A stretch of 64,000 nucleotides of DNA from Cellulosimicrobium cellulans. GTDB lineage: Bacteria; Actinomycetota; Actinomycetes; Actinomycetales; Cellulomonadaceae. The position numbers and the translations under genes were made by a program. The stretch spans positions 62,001-126,000 of the forward strand of contig NZ_JAMXST010000003.1 in the NCBI RefSeq assembly GCF_024124905.1. The letters run 5' to 3'. Positions 36,699-44,492 of the stretch are shown here, one piece after another; position 1 is the first letter of the stretch; each line of letters begins with the position of its first letter. A model generated the notes under the pieces. That model was given only the letters and a program-made list of their open reading frames with translations, ran no database searches and had not been told where the DNA came from.

Positions 36699-37709
36699 TC
36701 AGCCGACCTCCCCCGGCGCAGGGGTCTCGCCGACGGTGAACGCCTTGAGCGGCAGGAGGATCTCCGGCTCGACGTCCTCGCCGTCGACGTACGCGCGGAT
36801 CTGCTCGGTCACCTGGGTGCCGTAGCTCTCCGGCTCCTGGGCGACGCACCCGCGGTACACCTCGGTGAGCGTCTCCTCGGAGGCGCAGAACCCGTAGAGC
36901 GCGACGTCGGTGCGGTTGCCCAGGGCCTGGAGCGCGCCGTAGACGGCGGGGCCGGTCGAGGCCCAGATGACGTTGATGTCCTGGTTGCCCTGGAGCATCT
37001 CGCCCGTGACGCGCAGCGAGTCGTCGGGCTTGACGTTGCCGTCGACCTTGGCGACGACGGAGGCGTTCGGGTTGGCCGACACCGCGTCGGTGAAGCCCTC
37101 GTCGCGGATGACGACCGGGCGCTCGTCGGGCTCGGTGATGAAGCCGATGCTCAGCGCGGCGTCGGCGCCGAGGTCCTCGAGGACCTGCTCGCCCATCGCG
37201 CGGCCGCCCGCCTCGTTGTCCGCGCCGAGGTACTGGACGATCGACGCCCCCTGGGCGGCGAGCGCGTCCTCGTCGACGATGACGTTCACGGTGAAGACGG
37301 GCACGCCGGCGTCGTTCGCCGCCTTGACGATCCCCGCGGCGGGCTCCGACTTCACGGGGTTCAGCGCGAGCGCGCACGGGTCCTTCTGCAGCATGGCCTC
37401 GACCTGGGCGAGCTGCTGGGCGTCGTCGTCGTTCGCGACCTGGACCTCGACGTCGAACCCGTTGGCGGCGCCGCCGTCCTCGAAGCCCTTCTTCATCGCC
37501 ACGTAGTAGGGGTTGGTGAGGTTCGGGAGGCTGACCGCGACGTACGGGTTCTCCCCGTCGCAGGACGCGGGCAGCGTGGTCTGAGCCTGGTCGGTCGCGC
37601 CGCTCCCGGTCGCGTCGCCGGTGCCGGTGCCGGTGTCGACGGCGGAGCAGGCGCCCGCGAGGGCGAGGGCGGTCACGGCGAGGGCCGAGACGATGATCTT
37701 GCGTCGCAT
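36699..37709 (-). CDS. Ribose-type ABC importer, substrate-binding lipoprotein
   Basis: 336 residues with lipobox LALAGAC. A periplasmic-binding-protein type 1 fold: YVAVSLPNLTNPYYVAMKKG, VANDDDAQQLAQVEAMLQKD, ALNPVKSEPAAGIVKAANDA, AGVPVFTVNVIVDED. It belongs with RbsB/AlsB-type proteins. The ligand cannot be read, but the cluster enzymes point to a sugar or sugar alcohol converted to a ketose phosphate. Confidence 0.92.
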   Translation of the reverse strand: MRRKIIVSALAVTALALAGACSAVDTGTGTGDATGSGATDQAQTTLPASCDGENPYVAVSLPNLTNPYYVAMKKGFEDGGAANGFDVEVQVANDDDAQQLAQVEAMLQKDPCALALNPVKSEPAAGIVKAANDAGVPVFTVNVIVDEDALAAQGASIVQYLGADNEAGGRAMGEQVLEDLGADAALSIGFITEPDERPVVIRDEGFTDAVSANPNASVVAKVDGNVKPDDSLRVTGEMLQGNQDINVIWASTGPAVYGALQALGNRTDVALYGFCASEETLTEVYRGCVAQEPESYGTQVTEQIRAYVDGEDVEPEILLPLKAFTVGETPAPGEVG

Positions 37710-37736
37710 GAGAACTCTCCTTCGAGCGGTGGGGGG

Positions 37737-38741
37737 TCAGGACGTGGCGCGCGAGGCGCGACGTGGTTGCAGGAGCTGGAGGAAGAGGCGGCCTCTCCCC
37801 CCGGTGGTCGAGAGCGAGCGGCGGTAGGTGTCGAGGCTGACGCCGGCGAGGATGATCACGCCGATGACGAGGGGCTGCCAGAAGCTGTCGACGCCGACGA
37901 CGTTCATGCCGTTCGAGACGGTCGCGATGAGCACCGCACCGAGCAGCGCGCCGCCGATCGAGCCGACCCCGCCGAACAGGCTCACGCCACCGACCACCGC
38001 GGCGGCGATCGAGTAGAAGAGCTCGTTGCCCGAGCCGGCGGACGGGTACCCGACCATGAGGCGCGAGGTCGTCACGACGCCCGCGAGCGCGGCGCACAGA
38101 CCGGAGACCGCGTAGACGAAGAGCGTGGTGCGCCCGGTGTGGATGCCCGCGAGGCGCGCCGTCTCCTTGTTGCCGCCGAGCGCGTAGATGTGGACGCCCG
38201 TGCTCGTGCGCGCCAGGAGGACGCTGAAGACGACGGCGACGAGCGCCACGATGAGGATCGGCGTCGGGATGCCGAACACCCCGCCGCGCCCGAGGAAGGC
38301 GAACATCGGGTCGCGCACCGTGACCGACGCCGCGCCCGTGAGGATCATGGGGATGCTCCCGGCGATGCCGAACATCGAGAACGTCGCGATGAACGGGGGC
38401 AGGCGCAGGTAGTGCACGAAGATCCCGTTGACGAGTCCCACCGCGACGCCGACGACGAGCGCGAGGACCGTCGCGGCCCACCAGGGCAGGCCCGCCTGCA
38501 TCCCGAGCGCGGCGGCCATGCCCGTGAGGGCGAGGTTGGACCCCGTCGAGAGGTCGATGCCACCGGTGAGCAGCACGAAGGTCTGGCCCAGCGCGAGCAG
38601 CGCCACCACGGCGCCGTTCAGCAGCAGGACCTCGAAGTTCCCGGCGGTGCGGAAGTTCGGGGACAGCAGACTCATCACCACCACCACGAGGACCAAGATC
38701 CCCGCGATCCCGACCTCGTCGGGGACGCGTCGTCGCGACAT
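37737..38741 (-). CDS. Ribose-type ABC importer permease (RbsC-like)
   Basis: 334 residues with about ten membrane segments. GQTFVLLTGGIDLSTGSNLA, GLVNGIFVHYLRLPPFIATF, GVHIYALGGNKETARLAGIH and GGVSLFGGVGSIGGALLGAV are the conserved BPD_transp_2 blocks. ATG at 38741 follows AAGGAGG. First gene of the minus-strand operon; operator-like palindromes lie directly upstream. Confidence 0.93.
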   Translation of the reverse strand: MSRRRVPDEVGIAGILVLVVVVMSLLSPNFRTAGNFEVLLLNGAVVALLALGQTFVLLTGGIDLSTGSNLALTGMAAALGMQAGLPWWAATVLALVVGVAVGLVNGIFVHYLRLPPFIATFSMFGIAGSIPMILTGAASVTVRDPMFAFLGRGGVFGIPTPILIVALVAVVFSVLLARTSTGVHIYALGGNKETARLAGIHTGRTTLFVYAVSGLCAALAGVVTTSRLMVGYPSAGSGNELFYSIAAAVVGGVSLFGGVGSIGGALLGAVLIATVSNGMNVVGVDSFWQPLVIGVIILAGVSLDTYRRSLSTTGGRGRLFLQLLQPRRASRATS

Positions 38742-38762
38742 GTACTTCTCGCCTCCTTGCGG

Positions 38763-38879
38763 GTGCTCATATGAGCACGCGATTGCTCGTATGTCGATAG
38801 TATGGACACCACGAGGCCACAAGCAACGCGCCTCGATCACAGATCGGTAACATATGCGCAGACGAGCGCTCAGATGAGC
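38763..38879. promoter_or_regulatory. Divergent control region with three GCTCA-N2-TGAGC type operators
   Basis: GTGCTCATATGAGCAC (38763-38778) is a perfect 16-bp palindrome. GCTCGTATGTCG (38785-38796) is a degenerate copy and GCTCAGATGAGC (38868-38879) keeps both half-sites. They flank the AT-richer gap between the permease gene and the SorC regulator gene, so the SorC regulator is the likely binder, controlling both directions. Confidence 0.7.
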
Positions 38880-38883
38880 AAGA

Positions 38884-39843
38884 ATGGGTGACATGACGGA
38901 CTTCTCGCGCCACGAGCTGGCACACGTGGCCCGCCGCTACTACGTGGACTCGGCCTCCAAGGTCGAGATCGGCGCGGAGCTCGGCGTCTCACGGTTCAAG
39001 GTCGCCCGGATGCTCGAGCAGGCGCTCGAGGCCGGGATCGTGACCATCACCATCGACGACGCCGGCGTCGTCGACCCGGCCCTCTCCGCGCGCCTGCGCT
39101 CGCACCTCGGCCTCGACGAGTGCCTCGTGGTCCAGGGCCGCGACACCGTGCCCGAGCTGCGCGAGGACGTCGGCGCGGCCGCCGCGGAGCTGCTCACCCG
39201 GTCGCTGCGCCCGGGCAACACCCTCGGCTTCGCGTGGGGACGGACGCTCACCGCCATGACGGAGCGCCTCACCGCGCTGCCCCCCGTGACCGTCGTCCAG
39301 CTCACCGGCGCGGTCGGCTCCGACCTCTCCGACTCCCCCGTCGAGGTGATCCGCCGCGTCTCCCTGCGCGCCGGCGGCGACGCGCACGCGATCTTCGCGC
39401 CCCTGGTCGTCGAGGACGCCGCGACCGCGGCGACGCTGCGCCGCCAGCCCGACATCGCCCGCGCGCTCTCGCTCTTCGACCGGGTCGACGTCGCGGTCGT
39501 CGCGATCGGCTCGTGGGACCCGCCGATCTCCCAGCTCCGCGAGGTCCTCGGACGCGACGAGCGGGACGACCTCACCGCGCGCGGCGTCCGCGCCGAGATC
39601 GCGGGCATCCTCCTCACCGCCGAGGGCGACCTCGTCCCCGACTTCGCCGAGCGGTGCCTCTCGATCTCCGCGCGGCAGCTCGCCCGGGTACCCCAGGTGA
39701 TCGCGGTCGCCGCCGAGCACGAGAAGGCGGCGGCAGTCCACGCCGTCACGCGGTCCGGCCTCGTCTCCGCCCTCGTCACCGAGCAGCGGTGCGCCGAGGC
39801 CCTGCTCGACCTCCCGCCCGTCGCGCGCGGCGCGAGCCGATGA
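38884..39843 (+). CDS. SorC-family sugar-binding transcriptional regulator
   Basis: 319 residues. The N-terminal helix-turn-helix (HVARRYYVDSASKVEIGAEL, GVSRFKVARMLEQALEAGIV) is followed by the SorC sugar-binding domain (LLTRSLRPGNTLGFAWGRTL, VVQLTGAVGSDL, AIGSWDPPISQLREVLGRDE, RGVRAEIAGILLTAEGDLV). SorC proteins sense phosphorylated sugars. An operator copy ends 4 bp before the ATG, so transcription may be nearly leaderless; an alternative ATG lies at 38893. Its stop overlaps the epimerase start. Confidence 0.92.
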   Translation: MGDMTDFSRHELAHVARRYYVDSASKVEIGAELGVSRFKVARMLEQALEAGIVTITIDDAGVVDPALSARLRSHLGLDECLVVQGRDTVPELREDVGAAAAELLTRSLRPGNTLGFAWGRTLTAMTERLTALPPVTVVQLTGAVGSDLSDSPVEVIRRVSLRAGGDAHAIFAPLVVEDAATAATLRRQPDIARALSLFDRVDVAVVAIGSWDPPISQLREVLGRDERDDLTARGVRAEIAGILLTAEGDLVPDFAERCLSISARQLARVPQVIAVAAEHEKAAAVHAVTRSGLVSALVTEQRCAEALLDLPPVARGASR

Positions 39844-40502
39844 GGGCTTCCCGCACCCGCGTCGCCGCGTCGTTCTGGTCGACGCCGCGCGACCGCGTCG
39901 CCGCGGAGGCCGAGCGGCTCGCTCGGGCCGGGCTCCGCACCGTCCACTGGGACCGGACCGACGGCCGCTACGCCGCGGCGGGCGGCTTCACCGCCGCGGA
40001 GGCGGCGGCCGTGACCGCCGCCAGCGGGCTGGCCGCCGAGGCGCACCTCATGGTCGAGGAGCCGCTGCGCGAGGTCGACCCCTGGACGGACTTCTGCGAG
40101 CTCGTCGTCGTCCACGCGGGGACGCGCAACTGGCGCGCCGCCCTCGACCGCGTCCGCGCCCGGGGTGCGCGCGCCGGCGTCGCGCTCTCGCCCGGCGTCG
40201 AGGTGCCGAAGGTCGAGCCCGGGACGGACGTCCTCGTCATGTCGATCACCCCCGGCCACGCCGGCTCGACGTTCCAGGTCGACGCGCTCGCCACGGTCGG
40301 GCAGGTCGCGGGCCCGGGTCACGCCGTCGGCCTGGACGGCGGCGTCACGCGCTCGATCGTCCCGCAGGCGCTCCGCGCCGGGGCCACGTGGCTCGTGTCC
40401 GGGACGGACCTCGTCGCGAGCGAGGACCCGCACGGCTGGCTGACGGCGGCGCGCGCCACGGAGGTCGCTCCGCGGCGCGACGGGGACGAAGGAGCCGGAT
40501 GA
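39840..40502 (+). CDS. Ribulose-phosphate 3-epimerase-like protein
   Basis: 220 residues, TIM-barrel pattern of the Rpe family: RVAASFWSTPRDRVAAEAER, HWDRTDGRYAA (the usual HxDxxDGxF block), EAHLMVEEPLREV, VVVHAGTRNW, VLVMSITPGHAGSTFQVDAL and GLDGGV with the second catalytic Asp. Several positions differ from housekeeping Rpe (for example PGHAGSTF for PGFGGQ.F), so it may act on another ketose phosphate such as allulose-6-phosphate. Coupled on both sides by ATGA overlaps. Confidence 0.85.
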   Translation: MRASRTRVAASFWSTPRDRVAAEAERLARAGLRTVHWDRTDGRYAAAGGFTAAEAAAVTAASGLAAEAHLMVEEPLREVDPWTDFCELVVVHAGTRNWRAALDRVRARGARAGVALSPGVEVPKVEPGTDVLVMSITPGHAGSTFQVDALATVGQVAGPGHAVGLDGGVTRSIVPQALRAGATWLVSGTDLVASEDPHGWLTAARATEVAPRRDGDEGAG

Positions 40503-41515
40503 GCACCGCGCGGCCCGGCCGGCGGAACGTCCCCCTCGCCGCCGTCGCGGCCGAGGCCGGGGTGTCCGTCCCGACCGTGTCGAAGGTGCTCAACGCGCGC
40601 CCGGACGTCTCGGCGGCGACGCGCGAGCGGGTCGCCGAGGTCCTGCAGCGCCACGGCTACGAGATCCGGCCTCCCACGGCCAAGCGGACGGGACTCGTCG
40701 ACGTCCGCATCGTCGACTTCGAGGGCCCGTGGTCGGAGGCGGTGGTGCGCGGCGCGGTCGCGGAGGCGCGGCGCCTGGGCCTGGACGTCGTGCTGTCCGT
40801 GGAGCTGGACCCCGACGACTGCAGCGCGTGGGTCCGGCACGCGCTCGCCCGGGGCACGGACGGCCTCGTGAGCGTCGTCGCGGTGCCCGACGCCGAGGCA
40901 CGCGCGACGCTCGCGGCCGCCGGGGTGCCGCTCGTCGTCGTCGATCCGCGGCGACGCCCGCCCGAGGACGTGCTCAGCGTGGGCGCGGCGAACTTCCAGG
41001 GGGCGCTCGAGGCGACGACGCACCTGCTGGAGCTCGGGCACCGGCGCATCGCGACGATCACGGGCGTGCCGGAGCAGGACAACGCGATCGCGCGGCTCGC
41101 CGGCTACCGCGCCGCGATGATCCAGGCGGGCGTGCCCGTCGACGAGGACCTGGTCTGCCTGAGCACGTACGGCGTCCCCGCGGGCTACGAGGGGACGCAG
41201 CGCCTGCTCGCCCGCGACGACCCCCCGACGGCGATCTTCGCGAGCAGCGACGACACGGCGCTCGGCGCGCTGCGCGCGCTGCGCGAGGCGGGGCTGTCCG
41301 TGCCGGACGACGTCTCGCTCGTCGGGTTCGACGACCTCCCCGTCGCACCCTGGACCGACCCGCCCCTCACCACGGTCCGCCAGCCGCTCGTCGAGATGGG
41401 CGCCTCCGCCGTCGGGCTCGTGCACCGCGCGCGCACCGCGCACGGGCACACGCTGCGTACCGAACTCGCGACACGCCTCGTCGTCCGGGAGTCCACCGCT
41501 CCCCCGCGGTCGTGA
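40499..41515 (+). CDS. LacI-family transcriptional regulator
   Basis: 338 residues. Helix-turn-helix VPLAAVAAEAGVSVPTVSKV, then LNARPDVSAATRERV and the hinge ending in YEIRPP. The effector domain has ATTHLLELGHRRIATITGVP, AIFASSDDTALGALRALREA, SLVGFDDLPVAPWTDPPLTT and VRQPLVEMG. Third gene of the regulator-epimerase-regulator operon. Its target may be this cluster or the secreted glycoamylase-like gene downstream, which has a LacI-type palindrome. Confidence 0.93.
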   Translation: MSTARPGRRNVPLAAVAAEAGVSVPTVSKVLNARPDVSAATRERVAEVLQRHGYEIRPPTAKRTGLVDVRIVDFEGPWSEAVVRGAVAEARRLGLDVVLSVELDPDDCSAWVRHALARGTDGLVSVVAVPDAEARATLAAAGVPLVVVDPRRRPPEDVLSVGAANFQGALEATTHLLELGHRRIATITGVPEQDNAIARLAGYRAAMIQAGVPVDEDLVCLSTYGVPAGYEGTQRLLARDDPPTAIFASSDDTALGALRALREAGLSVPDDVSLVGFDDLPVAPWTDPPLTTVRQPLVEMGASAVGLVHRARTAHGHTLRTELATRLVVRESTAPPRS

Positions 41516-41622
41516 GACGGCCCTGGCGCGCGGTGCGGACGTGCGGTCCCGACGTGCGAACCTGAGGCGGTCCTGACGCGCGGTCCGGACGCACGCGCCC
41601 GGGGCACGCCGGGACCACGACG

Positions 41623-41655
41623 GACGGGAGGGACGCGGTCCGCGTCCCTCCCGTC
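41623..41655. terminator. Strong bidirectional hairpin
   Basis: GACGGGAGGGACGCGG (41623-41638) and CCGCGTCCCTCCCGTC (41640-41655) are perfect 16-bp inverted repeats between the convergent LacI and glycoamylase-like genes. Confidence 0.85.
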
Positions 41656-41690
41656 GTCGCGTGCCGGTCGACCGGCGAGCAGGCGGCCGG

Positions 41691-43619
41691 TCAGCCGCAG
41701 GAGACGCCCGCGTAGCGGTAGGACAGCTCCTGGGTCGTCGACCCGTCGTCGGACGTGACCGTCACCGTCGCGGTGCCGGACGGGATCTCCGCCGTGCGCG
41801 CCGCGAACGACTGGTAGGTGCTGCGGTGCGGGACGACGTCGTCGAACGACCGCGACCCGTAGGGCGTGGCGAGCGTGACGTCCGCGCGGCCGTCCCCCGT
41901 GCTCGTCGCCCGGACGGCGACGGCCGCCCGGTGGCCGAGGCAGCGCGCCTGGACCTGGACGTCGGCGCCCACGCCGGGCGTGAGGTCGGCCGTGGCGGAG
42001 AACGTCTCGGCCGCCATGAGCGGGCGCAGCCGCTGCTCGAGCTGGTCGTCGACGAAGTAGTCCTTGAGGCGCGAGTCGTCGAGGACGTTCCCGATCGCGG
42101 CGACGATCATCGCCTGGTCGAGCGACAGGTAGCGCTCGGCGACCGTGCCCGAACGGACGGCGACCGCGTCGTAGAACCCGCCCGGCCCGTACGCGCCGAG
42201 GTCGTCGGCGAGGTGGGCGAGGTTGTCGAGCACGCCCTCGGTGTCGTACGCGAGCCCGAGGAACGACGCGTGCGGCGTCACGACGCCGTCGCCGAACTCC
42301 GGCGCGGGGTTCGTCGCCTCGCGGCAGCCCTCGAACCCGAGGTCGACGTCGGTCTCGCCGTCGGACAGGTAGCCGTCGGAGCGCAGGCCGATCGCGTCGA
42401 CGCCGTACTCCGCGTACCCGCCGAAGGGGTTGCTCGCGGGCGAGAAGCCCCAGGCCCCGTAGCCGGCCTCGTCGAGGCCGTGCTCCTTGTGCGCGCGCAC
42501 CACGAGCGGGTGGTTGACGCCCCACGACGTCGGGCCCCACTCCGCCTCGGGCACCAGCATGTCCGGCATGAGCGCCTCGAACATCGAGCCGCCCCAGCCC
42601 GGGACGACCGCGAGGTCGCGGTACCGGTACGCGCCCTCGAAGACGGGGACGCCCAGGTACTCGCGCGTCTCCCCGATCGGCTTCTGCTCCTGCCACGACC
42701 AGTCGCACGTGTCCGGGAACGTCCGGTAGCTCGCGTAGTACGCCTCGGGCGGCACCTCGCCCTCGGCGATGCCGAGGTAGGTCGCGATGCGCGTCTCGGA
42801 GACCGTCGTGTCGTAGTGGTGGCACGTGTAGTAGACGTCGGTGCCCGTGCCGAGGTAGTCGCCCGCCACGGAGCAGCCGGGCGGCTCCTCGTCCCAGAAC
42901 CCGCCGCGCAGCAGCCCGACGCCGAGGTCCGGGCGCGCGTCCGGGTTGTAGAAGGCGCCGAAGTGCATGTCGTCGTAGATCGCGCGCGCCTCGTCCGCGA
43001 GGCTCGGCTCCGCCTCCGCGACGACGCGCAGGCCCGCGGCCAGCCAGCCGTTGTCCACCGAGCTGAGGAACTGGTGGACGACGTCGCCGCTGTCCGGCCA
43101 CGTCTCGACCCGGTCGCCGGTCGCGGGGTCGTACCAGTTGTAGAACATCCCGCTCGCGTCGTGCCGGTCGAGGGACGCGACGGTGTCGAGCGTCGTCGCG
43201 AGGCGGTCGTGCGCCTCGGCGGCGTCGACCAGGCCGAGGTCGCGCGCCACGACGGTGGACCAGAGCCAGCCGCCGATGTTCGTCGGCGACGTGTACGCGC
43301 TGCTCGACGCCGGGTCCAGGTCACCCTCGATGTTGTCCGCGGGCAGGCCGGTCCCCTCGTCCGTCATGGCCTCCAGCGAGGTGTACGTGTCCTCCAGGTA
43401 CGTCTCCAGCGTCGCGCGCTGCGCGCCGGTTAGGCCGTCAGGCCCGACGCCGGGCGTCGCCGTCGCGGGGACGCTCCCCGCCGCCGGGACGCTCGCCGCC
43501 GCGGCGGGAGTGGCGAGGCCGGCCGCCAGGGCCAGCCCGCCGACGAGTCCGCCCGCGACGAGCGCGGCTCCGCGACGGCGCTGCACGCCGCTCCGTGCGG
43601 TCGTGGTCGTTCCATCCAT
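41691..43619 (-). CDS. Secreted glycoamylase-like enzyme (COG5368; GH144 endo-beta-1,2-glucanase type) with shared C-terminal module
   Basis: 642 residues; signal peptide to about residue 42. Residues 65-540 follow the glycoamylase-like family: GTGLPADNIEGD, YTSPTNIGGWLWSTVVARDL, GMFYNWYDPATGDRVETWPD, VDNGWLAAGLRVV, VPGWGGSMFEALMPDMLVPE and HASFLGLAYDTEGVL. GH144 endo-beta-1,2-glucanases are the characterised members of this family; some relatives act differently. The last 95 residues (VQARCLGHRAAVAVRAT to YAGVSCG) match the end of the DUF1080 protein and the visible start in GH92. GAAGGAG precedes the ATG. Possible extracellular supplier for the GH94/GH1 locus. Confidence 0.82.
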   Translation of the reverse strand: MDGTTTTARSGVQRRRGAALVAGGLVGGLALAAGLATPAAAASVPAAGSVPATATPGVGPDGLTGAQRATLETYLEDTYTSLEAMTDEGTGLPADNIEGDLDPASSSAYTSPTNIGGWLWSTVVARDLGLVDAAEAHDRLATTLDTVASLDRHDASGMFYNWYDPATGDRVETWPDSGDVVHQFLSSVDNGWLAAGLRVVAEAEPSLADEARAIYDDMHFGAFYNPDARPDLGVGLLRGGFWDEEPPGCSVAGDYLGTGTDVYYTCHHYDTTVSETRIATYLGIAEGEVPPEAYYASYRTFPDTCDWSWQEQKPIGETREYLGVPVFEGAYRYRDLAVVPGWGGSMFEALMPDMLVPEAEWGPTSWGVNHPLVVRAHKEHGLDEAGYGAWGFSPASNPFGGYAEYGVDAIGLRSDGYLSDGETDVDLGFEGCREATNPAPEFGDGVVTPHASFLGLAYDTEGVLDNLAHLADDLGAYGPGGFYDAVAVRSGTVAERYLSLDQAMIVAAIGNVLDDSRLKDYFVDDQLEQRLRPLMAAETFSATADLTPGVGADVQVQARCLGHRAAVAVRATSTGDGRADVTLATPYGSRSFDDVVPHRSTYQSFAARTAEIPSGTATVTVTSDDGSTTQELSYRYAGVSCG

Positions 43620-43643
43620 CAGGCACTCCTTCGTGTCGTGACC

Positions 43644-43657
43644 CCCGAAATTTCGGG
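43644..43657. promoter_or_regulatory. LacI-type operator palindrome upstream of glycoamylase-like gene
   Basis: CCCGAAATTTCGGG is a perfect 14-bp palindrome 25 bp upstream of the ATG. The CGAAA-TTTCG core resembles operators of LacI-family regulators of polysaccharide genes in actinobacteria. Which regulator binds is not shown. Confidence 0.6.
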
Positions 43658-43817
43658 CGCACTTTCCGAATGGGGGCGCAGAGAGTAGCCCGGGTGCCGG
43701 GTGGGGTCAACGGAGCCCACGTCGGGCGACGACACCGCGTCGAGCGACGCCGCCGCGACGGGCGGTCGTGCGCGCACCACGCGAGCCTCTACCCCTGCGG
43801 CTTCGCGGCGGCCGCGG

Positions 43818-44420
43818 TCAGGCGGCTCGGGCGAAGAGGTGATCCAGGTGCTGGTCGATGGCTGCCATTGCGGCCCGCGGCTCGATCACCTCGAGCTCGA
43901 GCAGCGGGGTGAACCCGGTCAGCGCCAGGAGCAGGTCGGTCTCGACGTCCGGGTCGCGGTCCGGTGCGATCTGTCCGTGGGTGATCGCATCGCGCACGAG
44001 CTGCGCCACCATGGCGCGGCCGTCACGGAGCCCGAGGCGCGCCCGCTCGCGCAGCGCCGGGTCGTGCAACGCCTCCAGGACGTACGCGGCGCTCATGCGG
44101 CTCGACGCCCGCGCGTCGGGCCCCAGGGGCAGCATCTCGACGAGAACCAGCCGGAGCACGTCCCGCGGGTGCGGGGGCTGGTCGAGCGCGGCCAGCCCCC
44201 GCGCGACCCGGCCCGCGGTCTGCTCGGCGGCGAACTCCATCGCGAAGGTCAGCATCCCGGCGCGCGACGCGAAGTAGTGCTGCACGTGCCCGAGCGAGAC
44301 CCCGGCCTCGCTCGCGACCTCGCGCATCGTCGCCTTGGTCCAGCCGTGCTGGTCGACGACCCGCCACAGCGCCCGCGCGAGCGCCTCGCGGCGTTCCTGG
44401 TGGTCCACCAGCTTCGGCAC
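43818..44420 (-). CDS. TetR-family regulator
   Basis: 200 residues from GTG at 44420, which follows AAGGGAG. Helix-turn-helix: RREALARALWRVVDQHGWTK, ATMREVASEAGVSLGHVQHY with FASRAGMLTFAMEF. The C-terminal domain has VLRLVLVEMLPLGPDARASS and DVETDLLLALTGFTPLLELE, as in TetR regulators with the TetR_C_6-like tail. Divergent from the DUF1992 gene, with a palindrome in the gap. Confidence 0.88.
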   Translation of the reverse strand: MPKLVDHQERREALARALWRVVDQHGWTKATMREVASEAGVSLGHVQHYFASRAGMLTFAMEFAAEQTAGRVARGLAALDQPPHPRDVLRLVLVEMLPLGPDARASSRMSAAYVLEALHDPALRERARLGLRDGRAMVAQLVRDAITHGQIAPDRDPDVETDLLLALTGFTPLLELEVIEPRAAMAAIDQHLDHLFARAA

Positions 44421-44456
44421 CCGGGCTCCCTTCCCTGCGGCGGTACGCGTGACACA

Positions 44457-44468
44457 ATACAACTGTAT
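44457..44468. promoter_or_regulatory. Palindrome between TetR and DUF1992 genes
   Basis: ATACAACTGTAT (half-sites ATACA/TGTAT) lies 25 bp from the DUF1992 ATG and 37 bp from the TetR start. It is a plausible operator for the TetR protein, in the AT-richest part of the gap. Confidence 0.5.
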
Positions 44469-44492
44469 GGCAAACCCTGGGAGGGAGAGACG

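Noticed and set aside
41516-41622. Repeated GCGGTCCGGACG/CGGACGTGCGG-like words after the LacI gene
   Set aside because: They are short, irregular and expected by chance in sequence of this base composition.
41691-43619. GH15 glucoamylase or GH92-like enzyme
   Set aside because: The TSPTNIG, NWYD, VDNGWLA and WGGSMFEALMP motifs belong to the glycoamylase-like COG5368 family, not GH15.
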